In this document: positions 11,356-23,438 of the stretch, piece by piece
Numbering within the stretch: the stretch's first letter is position 1
Layout of the letters: each line of letters begins with the position of its first letter
Made by a program: the position numbers and the translations under genes
The notes under the pieces: model-generated
What the model saw: the letters and a program-made list of their open reading frames with translations, nothing else
Told to the model about the DNA's origin: nothing
The model's database searches: none
Source of the DNA: Agrostemma githago
Lineage: Eukaryota; Streptophyta; Magnoliopsida; Caryophyllales; Caryophyllaceae
Direction: 5' to 3'
NCBI GenBank assembly: GCA_958450325.1
Contig: OY288243.1
Span: forward strand, 47,756,878 to 47,820,877
Length of the DNA: 64,000 nucleotides

Positions 11356-12732
11356 TCAAAACGAGGATGGTGGACTCTCATTCTCACTGTAGCCTCCAAG
11401 GGCTCGGAGGAGCAAGTCAAATGCTCGAGCCACATCGTAAGGAGGGCCCAAGCAACCAAGCCAAGCTAACCTCCACGGCCTCCAAGGTGGAGGCAAGAAG
11501 TAGGAATCCCCAGACCCAACGTCATCATTCATGTTCTCTCCGAGGTCTATCCATCCTACGAGCTTAACCGACCTCTTCCTCCCTAAGCATCGTCTCCAAT
11601 CACTATCAAGCTTCAAATCCTTGACAAGAGGCACAAAAAGCGGTTTTGGCCCCGTTTCCTTGTTGCACACCCCCACACTTTTCTCAAGTTGTGGTTCCCC
11701 ATCTTCATCGCTTGTCCCCACGTCATCTTGGAGAGGAGAATTGAAACTTCTACCGGCGGTTTCAATCTCTTCCAAATCATTGCTTGGTTCACTTACAAGG
11801 GACTCTTGATGCTTATCCACATTCTCGGACATGGGCAACTTGGGCTTGTCAATTTCACCCAAAAACCTCACGAATTCTACCAACTCATCCAACTCACTAA
11901 CCTCTTCCAATTCCTCACCAACGATGCCTTCACCAAGAGTCATATCCTCATTCGTCTCTTTTTTGGGTAGACGATTGAGGTTCTTCAAAGCAAAGTTCGC
12001 TCCTCATAGGGAATTCACTAACGGCTTCTTCATTGGGTTGTTCCCCTTCCCCAAATGAACATCCCTCATCAAGTTGTGAAGATCGAGTTAAGAACATTAG
12101 GGTTTGAGCCGTTAAAGCATTCAATCTAGCTTTAAGTTCCTTTCTTTCCCTTTGGAGCTCGGCCAAGAGTTCATAAGTCTTTTGCGACTGGATGGCCATT
12201 TCTTGTTGGTTGCTCATTTGCACTTGAATAATCGATTGATACAACTCCAAGTTTGACGATTGGTGGTCATTGGGGTCTTGTAAAGCTCCTTGAAAATCTT
12301 GATGATGCCCAAGGGGTGGGGCATCATATTGTTGGTAGTGAGGTGAGGTGATTGGTAGTATTGTGGGTCATGGGGTTCATATTGTGGTTGGGGTGAAGGG
12401 TAATGTGGTGGGTTTTGGGGAAATTGGCTTCCGTAAGGTGAATCTTGATTGAACATGGTGGGTTCACATTGATAACTCGAGTAATAGCCACCATGATCGT
12501 AGGATTGATAGGCACTCACTTGTTGGTAGCCGTTTCCGTATCCTTGAAGCTCATACCCACTAGAGTCATGATTACCCCAAGAAGCTTGATAGTGGTAGGG
12601 GGACGTCTTGTCATACCCTTGATTCATAGAGGAAGAGGAGTAGCTCATATCGGCTCCCGAGCGTGGGGAGTTTAGATCAAACCCCATGCTCGCTCGAAAA
12701 TCATAGCTCATACCCGGTTGAGGACTTCTCAA
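11356..12732 (-). pseudogene. LARD gag-like ORF, broken by two frameshifts
   Basis: The frame starts 255 bp inside the 5' LTR end. The first part (12732 to about 12330) is rich in Tyr, Ser, Gln, Gly and Pro with many SYQ/GYY-like repeats and looks disordered. The frame then shifts to a helical, coiled-coil-like stretch (12250-11990, KTYELLAELQRERKEL), and shifts back to an acidic segment ending SENESPPSSF before a stop at 11356. The last part contains RAFDLLLRALGGYSE. I recognise no nucleocapsid zinc knuckle, protease or RT. Its place after the primer-binding site fits a gag-derived protein, but homology is not established. The two compensating shifts suggest an old single ORF of about 450 residues. 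Confidence 0.45.
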
Positions 12733-12967
12733 TGTAGCAACCGTCCGTTAAAGCGGCTCTAAGTTGCAAGAAGAATATGGTCACCACCTCTAAGCACAAA
12801 CTGTAGATTAAGAGCAAACGTGAGAAGCCTAGTGCTTTTTGGGCACTAGACAAGAGAGAAATAAACTTCACACACACAAGAAGCAAGGTAACAAAAAGAA
12901 AAAAGAAAAACACAAACACAAAGACAAAGTCAAGTAACTAGGAAAACAAAGTCTAAACTATCACCGT

Positions 12968-12987
12968 CCCCGGCAACGGCGCCAAAT
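12968..12987 (-). other. Primer-binding-site region of LARD
   Basis: On the minus strand ATTTGGCGCCGTTGCCGGGG follows the right LTR directly. This TGGCGCCGTTGCCGGGGA block is a familiar post-LTR sequence of plant Gypsy elements and fixes the orientation. Confidence 0.8.
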
Positions 12988-14566
12988 TGATGGTGGGATT
13001 TGTCGTGGATCCCGCCGATCAAATAAATAACCAACTAATCCTAGTGGGTAGCTAGGGTAAGTCGGGTCGAATCCACGGGGACGGTAAGAGGCGTCTAGAC
13101 TAAGGTCACCCAAATACGAGACTAGGTCAACGAGCTAACCTAAACTAGAATGATAAGAAGGGGAGAAGGCTAAGCCTATGGCTAAGGAGACGGAGAAAAC
13201 AAACAAGGAAAACGGGCTAGGATTAGGTCGGGTTCAAGGGGCAACGGAATGGTCAAGGAAGAGCTAGGGTGAAGGGGTAGTAGGGTAATCTAGGTGTGGT
13301 CCGGGCTCTCGCTACTTAGACCGACATAGAGGTTCCACCTAAAACCCATCTTGGCGACACACATGACAAACGGGGTTACTAGCGTGTTATTGTGGCCTAG
13401 GTCGCATCCGGGCTCTCGCTACTTAGACCGACCTAGGGGTCGTCCTCACCGGGCTCTCGCTACTTAGTGAGGGAACCAAACCCACAAGCAAACTATCACC
13501 CACAAGAGAAAAGACAAGAAAGACAAGTATTTGCAACTACTAGTCACTCAAGCATTTCAACAAACATGTAATATGCATCAAACCAAGAGGAAACCCAAAT
13601 CTTCCACCAACATCTCCAACAAACCCTTAATCATCCAATTAACACCCTAATCACCCTACTAACCCTAGCAAGAATCTACACAAACATATCTAAGCTAAAA
13701 CTAACACTAACAAGATGAAGCATCACAAACATAAAAACATCCATGAAGAAACTAGTGAAAACAATGAACTATGAACAATATAATGAACAAAGATCAAAAC
13801 TTGGATGAACAAACAAGATTAAGAGTAAACAAGGATGAGAAAGATTATACCAACTACTAAGGATGAAAAGAAGAACACTTGCATAGAAGAAAACCCAAAC
13901 AATTCCACCAAGGTTGTCAAGCTTGATAGATTCTTCAAGAGATCCAATAATACAAGAGTAAAACTAGGATTAACGACTAATTACCGACTAATCTATTCTA
14001 ATCTAAGCTAATCTAACCTAAAATAGTCTAGGGTTTAGTGGGAAGTGAAGAACATAACATAGGAATACAAGAGGAAGGGTATTTATAGGGTTACAATGGA
14101 AAGGAGGAAAAACAAAGTGATGCGGGCCTGTAACTGGATCATCCCGGTCGGGAAGGACCCAAAACAGGAGCATCGCTTTTAGTGCACCTCATCCCGGACG
14201 GGTTGAGGTCATACCCGTCAGGGATGAGTCTTGTAGGCCTCCAATATGATCTTTAAGGTTCCTCCTTGCTTCACATGGACTTCTCATCGAGTCTCGGGAC
14301 TCGAGATCGGGTCTCGGAGGCTCGGGGTTGGGTCCCAAGGTCTCGGGGTCGAATCCAAGGCATCGAGTGATCGTTCCTCCGCTTCGTTGGCTCCGAAAAG
14401 TGTATGTATTGAGTCGGAATCGCTCCAACTCTTCATGAAGGGTCTCGGGAACCTGAAACGAGCTAGAGGAAGCATAAGTAGCCCATAAATCGCTTCCAAG
14501 GAGCGATTCCACAAGGAAAATGGGACCAAAATACTACGAAATAGGCACTACAAACTACACTTATCA
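12988..14566 (-). repeat. LARD 5' LTR (right, 1579 bp)
   Basis: It starts TGATGGTGGG and ends CACTTATCA on the plus strand. It differs from the left LTR by scattered substitutions and the 62-bp loss in the CCCGGTCGGG array, so insertion was fairly recent. Confidence 0.9.
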
Positions 14567-14788
14567 TTAGCTAGGCTATATTATATTATTATATTATATT
14601 ATAGTTTATAAATTAGGTTATAGTATTACGAGGGTGGATAATACGATTATCATATTAGGAATACGTATGATACGAGTATTATTAATGGGTTAAAAGAAAC
14701 GGGTTAACTATATATGCTAGTACCCGGCCATTAATGAGACCCGAACTAAATAGCTAGGAAAAATGAGTAAGACACTATGAGTATTACA
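14567..14788 (-). repeat. Remainder of the LTR split by the LARD
   Basis: This begins with the second TTAGC copy and continues the LTR seen at 5953-6744. On the minus strand its outer end reads TGTAATAC at 14788, a plausible LTR start. The interior is AT-rich. Confidence 0.45.
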
Positions 14789-14892
14789 CTCAATTCTTGC
14801 GCTGGTATGAGGAAGCTGGGACTGGGCCTGTCTGCTTAGGCCCGCTTGGGCTAGGGAGGCCTAGCAGTTGGGGAACTGCCAGGGTTTTGTAT

Positions 14893-14900
14893 TATATATA
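14893..14900 (+). promoter_or_regulatory. TATA box of PMD pseudogene
   Basis: TATATATA lies 83 bp upstream of the ATG at 14983, equivalent to the TATA boxes at 1963 and 49108. Confidence 0.55.
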
Positions 14901-15137
14901 CACAACCCCTGTTTCAACTTTTGACACCTCACAACTTCTCTTCTCCTTAACAAAAATATTATTCTCTTTTAAGAATTTCAATATGGGCATTAAACGCTTG
15001 TCTGCAAGACTGCAAGCTTGGTCTCGAAACTTTAGGGACACGGAGAAGGTGGCTCTGAACCAAACGGGCATCTCTCAGTTGTTCACGGTCCATCAGATGT
15101 AGGTAGACCTTTATTTTCTTGATGCTTGTCTGTCCTA

Positions 15138-18100
15138 CACTACAAGAAAAGCGGTGTTTAGCAACCGGAAAATACCGACCGAAATAAATTTTGTCGATAA
15201 AACAAGTTACCGACTGATTACAGTCGGTGAAAATCTTGTAGTCGGTAATTTATCGACTGATACGTCTTTAGTCGGAAACACATTCAATCAGTCGGTATTT
15301 CATGGGATTACCGACCGATTTGGGCTTAATACCGACCGTTGTTAGGTCGGTTGGTAATTTTTTTAATAAACAGCCTTCCCATAATTAGACTTCACTACTG
15401 TCAATAGAAAAAAAAACCAACCCCCAACATACCCTCACCCGCGCGACCAAATACCCGCGAATCTCATGTCGGCCGCCGAGCGATCCTCGTCCGCCGGACC
15501 CGATACCTGACGACCGTCGTCCTCCTCCGCCGGTTCCGCCACTCTTACTCCCCTCTTTTGATTTTTTTTTCTAAAAATCCCCAAATTGATTAAGGTTTGA
15601 TTTATAGTTGATTTTGTTGTTTTATTTTGTTTATATTTCCTTTATTATTGTTGTATACACATCAATTGCTGTTGTATTTGATGAATTGATGTTAGATTAG
15701 GTTAATTTACTTAGAGTGTTTGTATTAGATGAAATTTGTTGATTATTTGTTTAAGTTAGGGTTAAATTAGTTTTATTGTTGTTGTTATTCATATACTAAT
15801 TCATGTTGCAGCTGATAAATTGATATAATTAGATGTTAGGGTAACTTTACTTACCATTTAAGGTAGTTAGTGGTTTAGGATGAAAGGATAAACAATTGTG
15901 ATTTTGTTCTCTTAAACAATAATATGAGTTTCTTGTATGTAGTAGACTAAAGTAGGAAAAATAATTACATGAATATGAAGGAAGGGATATGAGCAGATGG
16001 TAACATGCTTAGGTTAGAGAGTTTGCTTTTACAGCGTGCTTTTGTCTCGTGCTTAGAATCATACAAGTACTACTTGCTGAAGGGTACAATCTATAGACTA
16101 TAGAGTCTCCAAACATATGTCCACCTTTCGTAAGAAATTCCGATCTATATCCATTAGTTTCCCTAATTAATTGGTTTTTTTTGTTATTTGATTGTTTTGA
16201 GGTATTATTTTTCTTGAAAACTTCTACTGTAAACCTCATTGTCGTCATATTATCTGAATTAATCCTTCAATTATGTTTTTTAACATCATGCATAAACTCA
16301 TTAATGCCAAAGTGCCGAACAAATAAGGGAGAAGATAAACATCTTTTGTGAGTGAAAGAAGTAAATACTCCAGCTGTTAGGATGCGATGATGGTGTTGTT
16401 TCTCTCCTTGAGTGTGGTTTCAAGTTAAATATGGTGTCCTTGCTCACTCAAATTCCGTCCTTTTTTTACTTCTCAAGGTACTAGGGTGTGTTCGTTAGTT
16501 ATGAATTGTTAGTAATTGTGTGTTGTGAATTGTTAGTAAAAATTTTGAAGTGCATTTTTCAATTTTTTTAAAATAAATTGGACATGACTTAAGTCTGGAT
16601 GATTTTTGGTGTGATTTAGTTACTTGATTGTTGAAAGATATTGACGTTAGGGATATTTATGCTTGTTTGATCCATGATTGCTTTTTTGTATGCCTTTTCG
16701 AACATTGGACATTGTTTGCTCTTCTTGTATGATGCAGATACTTCAAGGTTTGATTGTGTGTCGATAACTGGAGTTTTTGAAGTCGTAACTCGTAAGTCCC
16801 TTTTTGTAGGCTTGAATTCATAGCTTCTTATAGTTTGATTATGTTAATATTTTGAGAACTTAATAATTTCTTATATAAAAAAATTCTAAGTGATAAATGG
16901 CTTAAATCCATGAAGGATACTTTAGGGCTTATTTGTGACAGTTATCGAAGCTTCAAAGTAGTAAATTCTTTTTTTCTCCATGTTTAGGGTAACAGAAGAG
17001 GGTAGACAAGGAAACAAATGAAATACGAGTATAAACTATTAGATTTGTCTGTTTTCTAGCATCCTTTTGTAATTTTCTTCTTGACTCATGAGCATGTGCA
17101 TATATATTTTTGTATTGTCTCAGAGCGATTCAACATCAAAGATATTCATTTTTAAAAACACATTCTGATGAACTTATTGTTCAAAAAAAATTCCAGGTGA
17201 TGCAACATTTGGTATCAAGAAGCATATTAATTTATGGTTTCCGTCCCATTTGATATTATCAAGGTATTTTCTTCTTCAAGATATATGATGTTCCATAATA
17301 TTTGATTATCAAGATGTTTAGGGATTAAAACTGAAGTAATGTATGATTATCCAAACTCAACTTGACTTGAGAATTATGAGAACAATTTAACGATGATGTC
17401 AATCTAATACATATTTTGTGGTTATAGGTTTTTTCTACGGTTGAGGAACAACACATACTTTATGATCCAATCATGAGTGAACGAGGGATGCTTTCGATTG
17501 TGATGAACACCAAGGACAAAGTCGATCAATGACTTGATATGCATCTAGATAGTTAAAGCACTCCCGTTGTTTAGAGATGAGTCAATTCGCATTGAGCAAA
17601 GGATTAGATACTTTTTTTTACATTAAGATACTGTAATGAGGACCTTTGCTTGGATATTTTATGTAATTGATATTTTATCCTTTGGATGGAGTCTAATTTA
17701 AATGGTTTGTTATTTGGATATAAATTAAAGAAGTGTGATTTTATTGACATGTGTACTCCTTTTTATAGTAGTAATTGTTTATTTGTTTGCATGTGGAATC
17801 ATAATTCATAAGCCTCCAGGTGGCAAAAATGCAAATACAATGGATGGTTTTCCCAGAAGTCACCGATCGCACTTTCATTTTTACCGACCGCACATTCATT
17901 TTTACCGACTGATTTTTTTACATTACCGACCGATCAAACAGTCGGTAATTACCGACTGATATAGAATATACCGGCTGGAAAAACGGTCGGTAATTACCGA
18001 CTTCGAAAATCGGTCGGTAAATACAATTACCGACTATAGTTACCGATCGATTTTTGACGGTCGAATTTGCTTTTAAAACGGTCGGTATGACCTATTACCG

Positions 18101-18161
18101 ATCGATTTGAACCTTTACCGACCGATTATGTCGGTTGGTAAATCCGTTTATTCTTGTAGTG
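15138..18161. mobile_element. CACTA (En/Spm) element, non-autonomous, 3.0 kb
   Basis: The ends are CACTACAAGAAAA (15138) and the inverse ATTCTTGTAGTG (18161), flanked by the 3-bp target duplication CTA (15135-15137 and 18162-18164), the standard length for CACTA elements. Subterminal regions (about 15170-15360 and 17860-18150) are packed with ACCGACCG, TCGGTCGGTAA and related repeats, as expected for transposase-binding subterminal arrays. The interior (15400-17850) is AT-rich and shows no transposase ORF; I could not identify a captured gene. Strand cannot be assigned. Confidence 0.93.
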
Positions 18162-18694
18162 CTACTGGGACAACATATATCATGTTTTTGCCTTTCCTCG
18201 GGGCGAGATCTGTCCTTTACCCGAGGAGATTGCTGCTGTGGGAGGGTGGAACCCTTGCTTCGTCCTGTTGTCCCGTTTTCAGTTTATGACCCAAGGAGGA
18301 AACCGCGGGAATTTTTAGGCCTTTCTCATATGGAGGTGTCTCGTATGCTAGTCGGGGATACCGTTTCATTATTTGCCTTGGCTGACAAATTTAAGAGCCC
18401 ACACGATGTCCGGGTCATGCCAATCCATAGCCGTAAGGCATTTGCTTTCTGTATGCTTTATGTTTTGCTTTTGAGGGACACATGGATCTGTTGTTGTGCA
18501 TGGGTGACGTTCAAATTTTGACTATTGTTAATCTGATGGGGACGGAGCATAGTCCGACGTGGCTGATTACGGGGGAAATTATCCAGGGTTTGGATAACCG
18601 CAAAAGGGACTCGTCAGTTCGTTTGACCAGGAGTACCCATCTGCTGCAGGTATACCGCTTCGTTTTTTTTACGCGGCAGCCTGCTACAGGGGGC

Positions 18695-18778
18695 ACTCGA
18701 TCGAGTCACCCAGGTACTCGACCGAGTGCCTTCATAAAAGACTCACTGCCCAATTTTAGGGGTGTCACTCGATCGAGT
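18695..18778. repeat. Palindromes ACTCG(A)(T/C)CGAGT in the PMD pseudogene intron
   Basis: Three 12-bp palindromes lie at 18695-18706, 18716-18727 and 18767-18778, in the intron equivalent to the one holding the 73-bp minisatellite at 904-1154. Confidence 0.85.
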
Positions 18779-19748
18779 GCCCCTAGGCGGACGTCAAAGT
18801 CATCTCGAGAGCTTATGAATATTTGTTTTTGTTAGGTCTGGCTATTTGAGAGGCTATCAATCATGGAGTCTCCCCTTGACCTGAGTCGGTACCGGTTTAA
18901 TCAAGTAGCGACAAAGAGGCGGGCCATCGACTCGTCTTGCCTTATTAACTAGAAGTATTGGGATGAAGAGCTGTCGTTCCACCGCGGTCCATTAATTTGA
19001 TGGGTGGTCCCGTGGTGGTTAATTCTTGTCTGGACTGGTTTGGTACTGAGGGATAAGACCTATTATCAGGTGATTTTGTCCCTTAGTCAGACAATTCATC
19101 TCTATCCTGACCGTATCCTCGGGCAGTATGGTTGATCTCAGAGGATCCAGGAAAATGAGGCTGTTGTTAGCGACCCCACTCAGCTGACTGATATGATGTG
19201 TGACACTTAGATGCAGCGGTGGTACACCTGGGTTACTTGGTCTGTCCCAGAGTCTCTTCACTCAATTTGGGTATTAGACTCTTATGAGAAGTGGACAAAA
19301 ACAAACTCTGCTGAGGCCTGAGCTGCTTTGAAGGTGGATGAAGCTTTCGACCTGGTCCGTATGGAGTAGGTCAAGGACAACCGAGGCTTTTTTGACGAAG
19401 GTGAGACTCCAGCCACCCTGGTTCGTCTAATGTTAGGTCAGGGGTCAAAGACTAGGACTCAAGCTAGAGAGTCCGGTGCTAAAGGTGCTCGGGGCGAAGT
19501 GAGCCCCCAGACGGACTTAGAAAGGAGACTCGGTCCGAGATTGGCAGTCCAGGACCAACTTGGTCCTCGGGGTAGGCTACCGGAGCACGTGAGGGCTCGA
19601 CTCGGACCAGTTACTATAGCGGACGACCCACTGTTGAAGAAACTGGTTCGAGCTAACGAGGTTCCCATTGTGATCCAGGAACGTTCGACCCCGCGCGACC
19701 CAAAAGATAAGGGCAACGACAAAATGTCCTAAATATCTGTCTCCTTAG

Positions 19749-19803
19749 TTTTATTATTTTATTGTTGTTGTTGTTATTATTATTATTATTTTTTTTTTTT
19801 TTT
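19749..19803. repeat. (ATT)n plus poly-T at the 3' tail of an L1
   Basis: A short ATT/GTT array followed by about 14 T lies directly at the 3' end of the minus-strand LINE. It is the element's A-rich and TAA-type tail on the other strand. Confidence 0.8.
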
Positions 19804-22212
19804 GCAGAAAATTATCATTTCGTATCATAGATGTGAAATTACATTTTGGTGCAAAAAGTTCTAACACATTATATGAAATCAATTTAAACTTGCTAAAATC
19901 CTACTAAATTTAGGACTAACTGTACTAGACAAAATTCTGGCTTTAACAATGAACTTTAACTGCTCGAACATTCCTTCAACTGATCCACTTTTCTCCACGA
20001 ACAATCTCTTATTGCGCTCTTTCCACACAACAGCAACGGCAACAGCTAAACAGACCTGAAACCAGGGGTGTTTCCAATGCTTTTTATGCTTAGGATGATT
20101 GCTCCATTGAATAATATGTCTGAGATTGGTAGCAAGAATGACTATCCCTATCCACTGAGTAACTAGTGACCAAAACCGCATTGAGATAGGGCAGCTAAAG
20201 AACAAATGATGATGGTTTTCACTGGCCTTCAAGCATAGTATACACCTGTTTGCCAAATAGATCCCTCTCTGAGCATACATATCCATAGTGGGAAGCTTAT
20301 GTTGAGCTGAAAGTGTAAAAAAAACTCGACTGCTAGGAGCCATCAATGAGGAGTGAGGGATGGCCTTAGAATGCTGTCTTTTATCAAGGAAGTTAAGATA
20401 AGCTGCAGAAACACTAAACTTGCCATTCTGACTACAAGAGTTCAAGAAGAGTCTTGCTTTCTCCACTGAACCACAATGCTTAATCCAGAAATCCTTCACA
20501 TGGATAAGATCTTTTATGGCCGAAGGATAAAAATCTTTGAAAGTTAAGTTCCAAATGGATGTACTGCTAAGGATGTAAGCATTACACCATTTGATCCAAA
20601 TCCCTCCAATCCCCTCAGATAGCTGCCAAACACTCTTAGCCAACATAGCTCGGTTCCAAGTTTCAAGGTCTTTAAGATTTAACCCCCCTTGTTTCCAAGG
20701 AAGGCAAATGTCCTTCCATTTCTTGAAAACAAGTCTTTTCTCACCAGGTTTAATACCCAAAAAGAAATCCTTACAAAGTTTATTAACCACTTTGAGAACT
20801 GATTGTGGGAACAACACACTAGAGCACCAAAAATTCTCTAGGCCAAAAATCACAGAGCTTAAAAGCTGTATCTTGCCAGCATAAGATAAGAAGGCAGTGG
20901 ACCAATGATTAATAGCCTTATGGATCTTCAAAATGAATGGATCAAACAGCTTAACTGCAATCTTTGAGTCACTAAGAGGCATACAAAGGTATCTGAAAGG
21001 AAAATCACCAATACTGAATCTAGTTTGCTCCTGAATCAGAGCTTGCACCTCAGGAGCAACTCCTCCAAAGTACATACATGTCTTGTTAGGATTTGCAAAT
21101 AGGCCAGTAGTCATTCCAAAATTATGGAGAACATTCTTAATAGCCAGAACAGAAGGTAGATCACCTCTAGAGAAAATCATCAAGTCATCAGCAAACACCA
21201 AATGAGTGAGATTAATCTTGGTGCATTTAGGATGAAAGGATACATTAGTCTGCAGACAAATCTTCCTGAGCTTCTGAGAAAGAACTTCCATGCTTAAAAC
21301 AAAAATGTATGGTGACAAAGGGTCCCCTTGCCTCACTCCACTTTTCCCTTGGATGAACCCTTCAATTCCACCATTCAAATTAAAGGAGTACCAAGGAGAA
21401 GAGATAAAACCCATTATCCACTTGATGAATAGAGGTGGAAATCCAAACCCATTTAGCATCTTTTCAATAAAGCTCCATTGTAAGGAATCAAAAGCTTTTC
21501 TAATATCTACTTTAACAAGACATCTAGGGGTGCTGGAATACCCCTTAACAAGCCCTTGGGATAGCAAAATATTATCAAAAATGCTCCTACCCTGGACAAA
21601 AGCTGCTTGTTCTTCCCCTACCAAAGCAGGCAGACCTTTTTCAGTCTGTTTGAGATGACATTAGAGATTGCTTTATAGAACACAGTGCAACAAGAGATAG
21701 GCCTATATTCCAATACACTACTAGCACCAGGCTTTTTGGGAATAAGAGAAATCAAAGTAGAATTTGCTTGCTTAGACATTTTACCAGTTTTGAAGAAACA
21801 CATTGCAGCTCTACAGAAGTCTGCTCCAACTATGCTCCAAGCAGATTTAAAAAACCCTGCTGAAAATCCATCAATACCAGGACTACTATTAATGTCCATG
21901 TGAAAAACTGCATCCTTAATCTCCTGAGGAGAGATTGGAGCAGTTAGGCCAATAGTGTAATCCTGATTGAGCTTTGCAGTAATAGAACAATCAAGAACAG
22001 GAACACTTTTTCCAAGCAGATTAGAGTAGTAATCCTGAAAAGCTTTAGCAACAGCTTTAGGACCTTTTTGAAGAGCACCCTGAGAATCAGTAATAGCCCC
22101 TAACATTTGCTGAGTCCTTCTCTCAGAGATTTTAGCATAAAAATATTTGGAAGAGCAATCAGCAAATTGAATATGTTTTACTTTGGATCTCTGCTGCAAC
22201 ATACTAATCCCA
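19804..22212 (-). mobile_element. L1-type LINE, 5'-truncated
   Basis: This minus-strand non-LTR retrotransposon lacks ORF1, the endonuclease and the start of ORF2. It begins in ORF2 just before LQQRSKVKHIQ and ends in a poly-A/TAA tail at 19804. Its 3' end (GCAGAAAATTATCATTTC on plus) resembles that of the second L1 at 30299, so both belong to related families. Truncation at the 5' end is typical of L1 integration. Confidence 0.85.
19879..22202 (-). pseudogene. L1 ORF2 fragment: reverse transcriptase and C-terminal zinc-ribbon-like domain
   Basis: Two reading frames (22202-21618, then 21624-19879) give one protein broken by a single frameshift near 21620. RT blocks in order are SSPGIDGFSAGFFK, SLIPKK, YRPISCC, DIRKAFDSL, GVRQGDPLSP and FADDLMIF (the catalytic F-A-D-D box). 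The C-terminal half ends with LPTMDMYAQRGI, C-x2-C and HLFFSCPIS, the zf-RVT arrangement of plant L1 ORF2. The frameshift and missing endonuclease make it inactive. Confidence 0.88.
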
Positions 22213-22226
22213 ACCTACTCTCTTAC

Positions 22227-23368
22227 TGCGACGCAGGGCCAGAAAAGCCGCCCTTGGATATCTTAATCTCCAAAATCCCTTGAAGCGAAACGTACCCACA
22301 CGAACTCCGCAACGAAGAACTGTTTTCTTAACCCAAGACATTGCTCTTGTGAGAGAAAATAAAGCTAGAAGAAGAATTGAAGATGAAATGTAAGAAGTGG
22401 TAAAGATCATAATTTATACAAAGGATGAAACCCACCATTTATGGCACCCCAACCACTTCAGTGAAGAGAAGAGCCAATCACTATGGAGGCACGCTGCCCA
22501 AAAATCCTCTTTGCAAGAGGTAATCATGAGCCAAAAAACATTCTGACTCTTTGCATATCCCATGCAGTTGAGCTTCCTTCCTCGGGAACATGCAACGCAT
22601 TAAATGCTAAGAAGTCAACCTCCCATCCCAGAGATCGCCTGCCAAGGAGAACCCTGCTTCCCCTTAGCCGGCGAGGGCCAATTGATGGGGGTCGGAAGCC
22701 TGCAAACGGGTCGCCCGCCGTTTGGGTCACAGGGTGGCCCGACCCAGGAACTAAGAATGGCTTACCAAGCAGGTCATCAAGCAGAGGAGTCGCCACTCCA
22801 AGGCATCCGCCTGCCTGGCAGGGCGTTGCCGCCCGCCGAGCAGGGCAGACAAGATTCCCTGACTTCTGGCTCTCGGGTACTCGCATGTCTAGCAGGGGCA
22901 AGGGAAACCAGGGACCTTCCCGTCATTTTGCCTAAGGTAAGGGGGAATGAGTGGATGAGGTGAAGCCACTTGTCACCTTCTCATCCACCCATTCTCCCAC
23001 TCTCTCTCTCTTCCTTCCTCTCTCTTATGGGAAGGTATAAATACTCTTCCATTTCCCACAAGAAAGGGGTTGGAAATTCTCTCTCTAGACTCTCACTCTA
23101 AAAACCGCCACCTAGTTCCTCACGAGCTAGGTTCGTTAAGGCATTCCACGAACTGACTTAGGCATCGGAGAGGGTTCCCCCGGACACCTCCGGGGCCCTG
23201 TGTGTTCCTTGTGCAGGGGCAGGCCATCTCCGCCGGGGAAGTTCGACCATCGGAGTGAAGAGAAGGGGAGAGTCAATAGAAGACTTACATCGATCACTTT
23301 AGGACTTCAAACACCATAGCAGAAGATCCGAATTCAGAATCAGGTCTAATTGTTTCCATACCGGAACA
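22227..23368 (+). repeat. 5' LTR of the deleted Tat element
   Basis: It is about 1.14 kb and matches 27735-28874 with few differences. TATA box GTATAAATACTC is at 23036. Three extra bases of identity (TAC) precede the proposed TG start in both copies, so the exact start is uncertain by a few bases. Confidence 0.85.
23036..23043 (+). promoter_or_regulatory. LTR TATA box
   Basis: TATAAATA lies in the LTR; equivalents are at 28542 (3' LTR) and 35742 (truncated related LTR). Confidence 0.7.
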
Positions 23369-23390
23369 ATTTGGCGCCGTCTGTGGGGAA
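23369..23390 (+). other. Primer-binding-site region
   Basis: ATTTGGCGCCGTCTGTGGGG follows the 5' LTR end CCGGAACA directly. This is a common post-LTR sequence of plant Tat-type Gypsy elements. Confidence 0.8.
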
Positions 23391-23438
23391 GATCTGGTTG
23401 TACCCACGAAATCACCCACAAAAATCAACCTCAATCAA

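Larger units (their letters stand above)
6745..14566 (-). mobile_element. LARD-type non-autonomous LTR retrotransposon (7.8 kb)
   Basis: Two long direct repeats (6745-8385 and 12988-14566) begin TGATGG, end TTATCA, and are flanked by the 5-bp duplication TTAGC. Orientation is minus: the primer-binding-site region follows the right LTR and the polypurine tract precedes the left LTR. The 4.6-kb interior holds only a gag-like, repeat-rich reading frame near the 5' end and no RT, protease, RNase H or integrase, so it must depend on other elements. It inserted into an older LTR, which rejoins cleanly without it. Confidence 0.9.
14983..19732 (+). pseudogene. PMD pseudogene, two exons, split by a CACTA element
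   Basis: This is the paralog of the gene at 1-1870. Exon 1 is 14983-15137 plus 18165-18649 (the CACTA insertion removed); the intron is 18650-18835; exon 2 is 18836-19732. The ATG context (MGIKRL versus MGIEHL) and donor CTGCAG/GTATAC fit the paralog. Conserved blocks include HVFAFPRGEICPLPEEI across the rejoined insertion site, and LERRLGPRLA near the end. It is dead: TAG at 15100, a frame break in exon 1 after about 18445, and six in-frame stops in exon 2 (near 18949, 19000, 19132, 19208, 19319 and 19366) where the paralog has sense codons. Several fit C-to-T or G-to-A changes. Neighbouring LINE and LTR insertions removed the host Tat element. Confidence 0.8.

Noticed and set aside
15400..17850. 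Possible captured host gene inside the CACTA element
   Set aside because: No frame over about 75 codons has recognisable motifs and no consistent exon chain could be built.
22483..22963. Overlapping ORFs of 119-150 codons on both strands in the Tat LTR (repeated at 28032-28471)
   Set aside because: They lie in GC-rich LTR sequence and have no recognisable motif.
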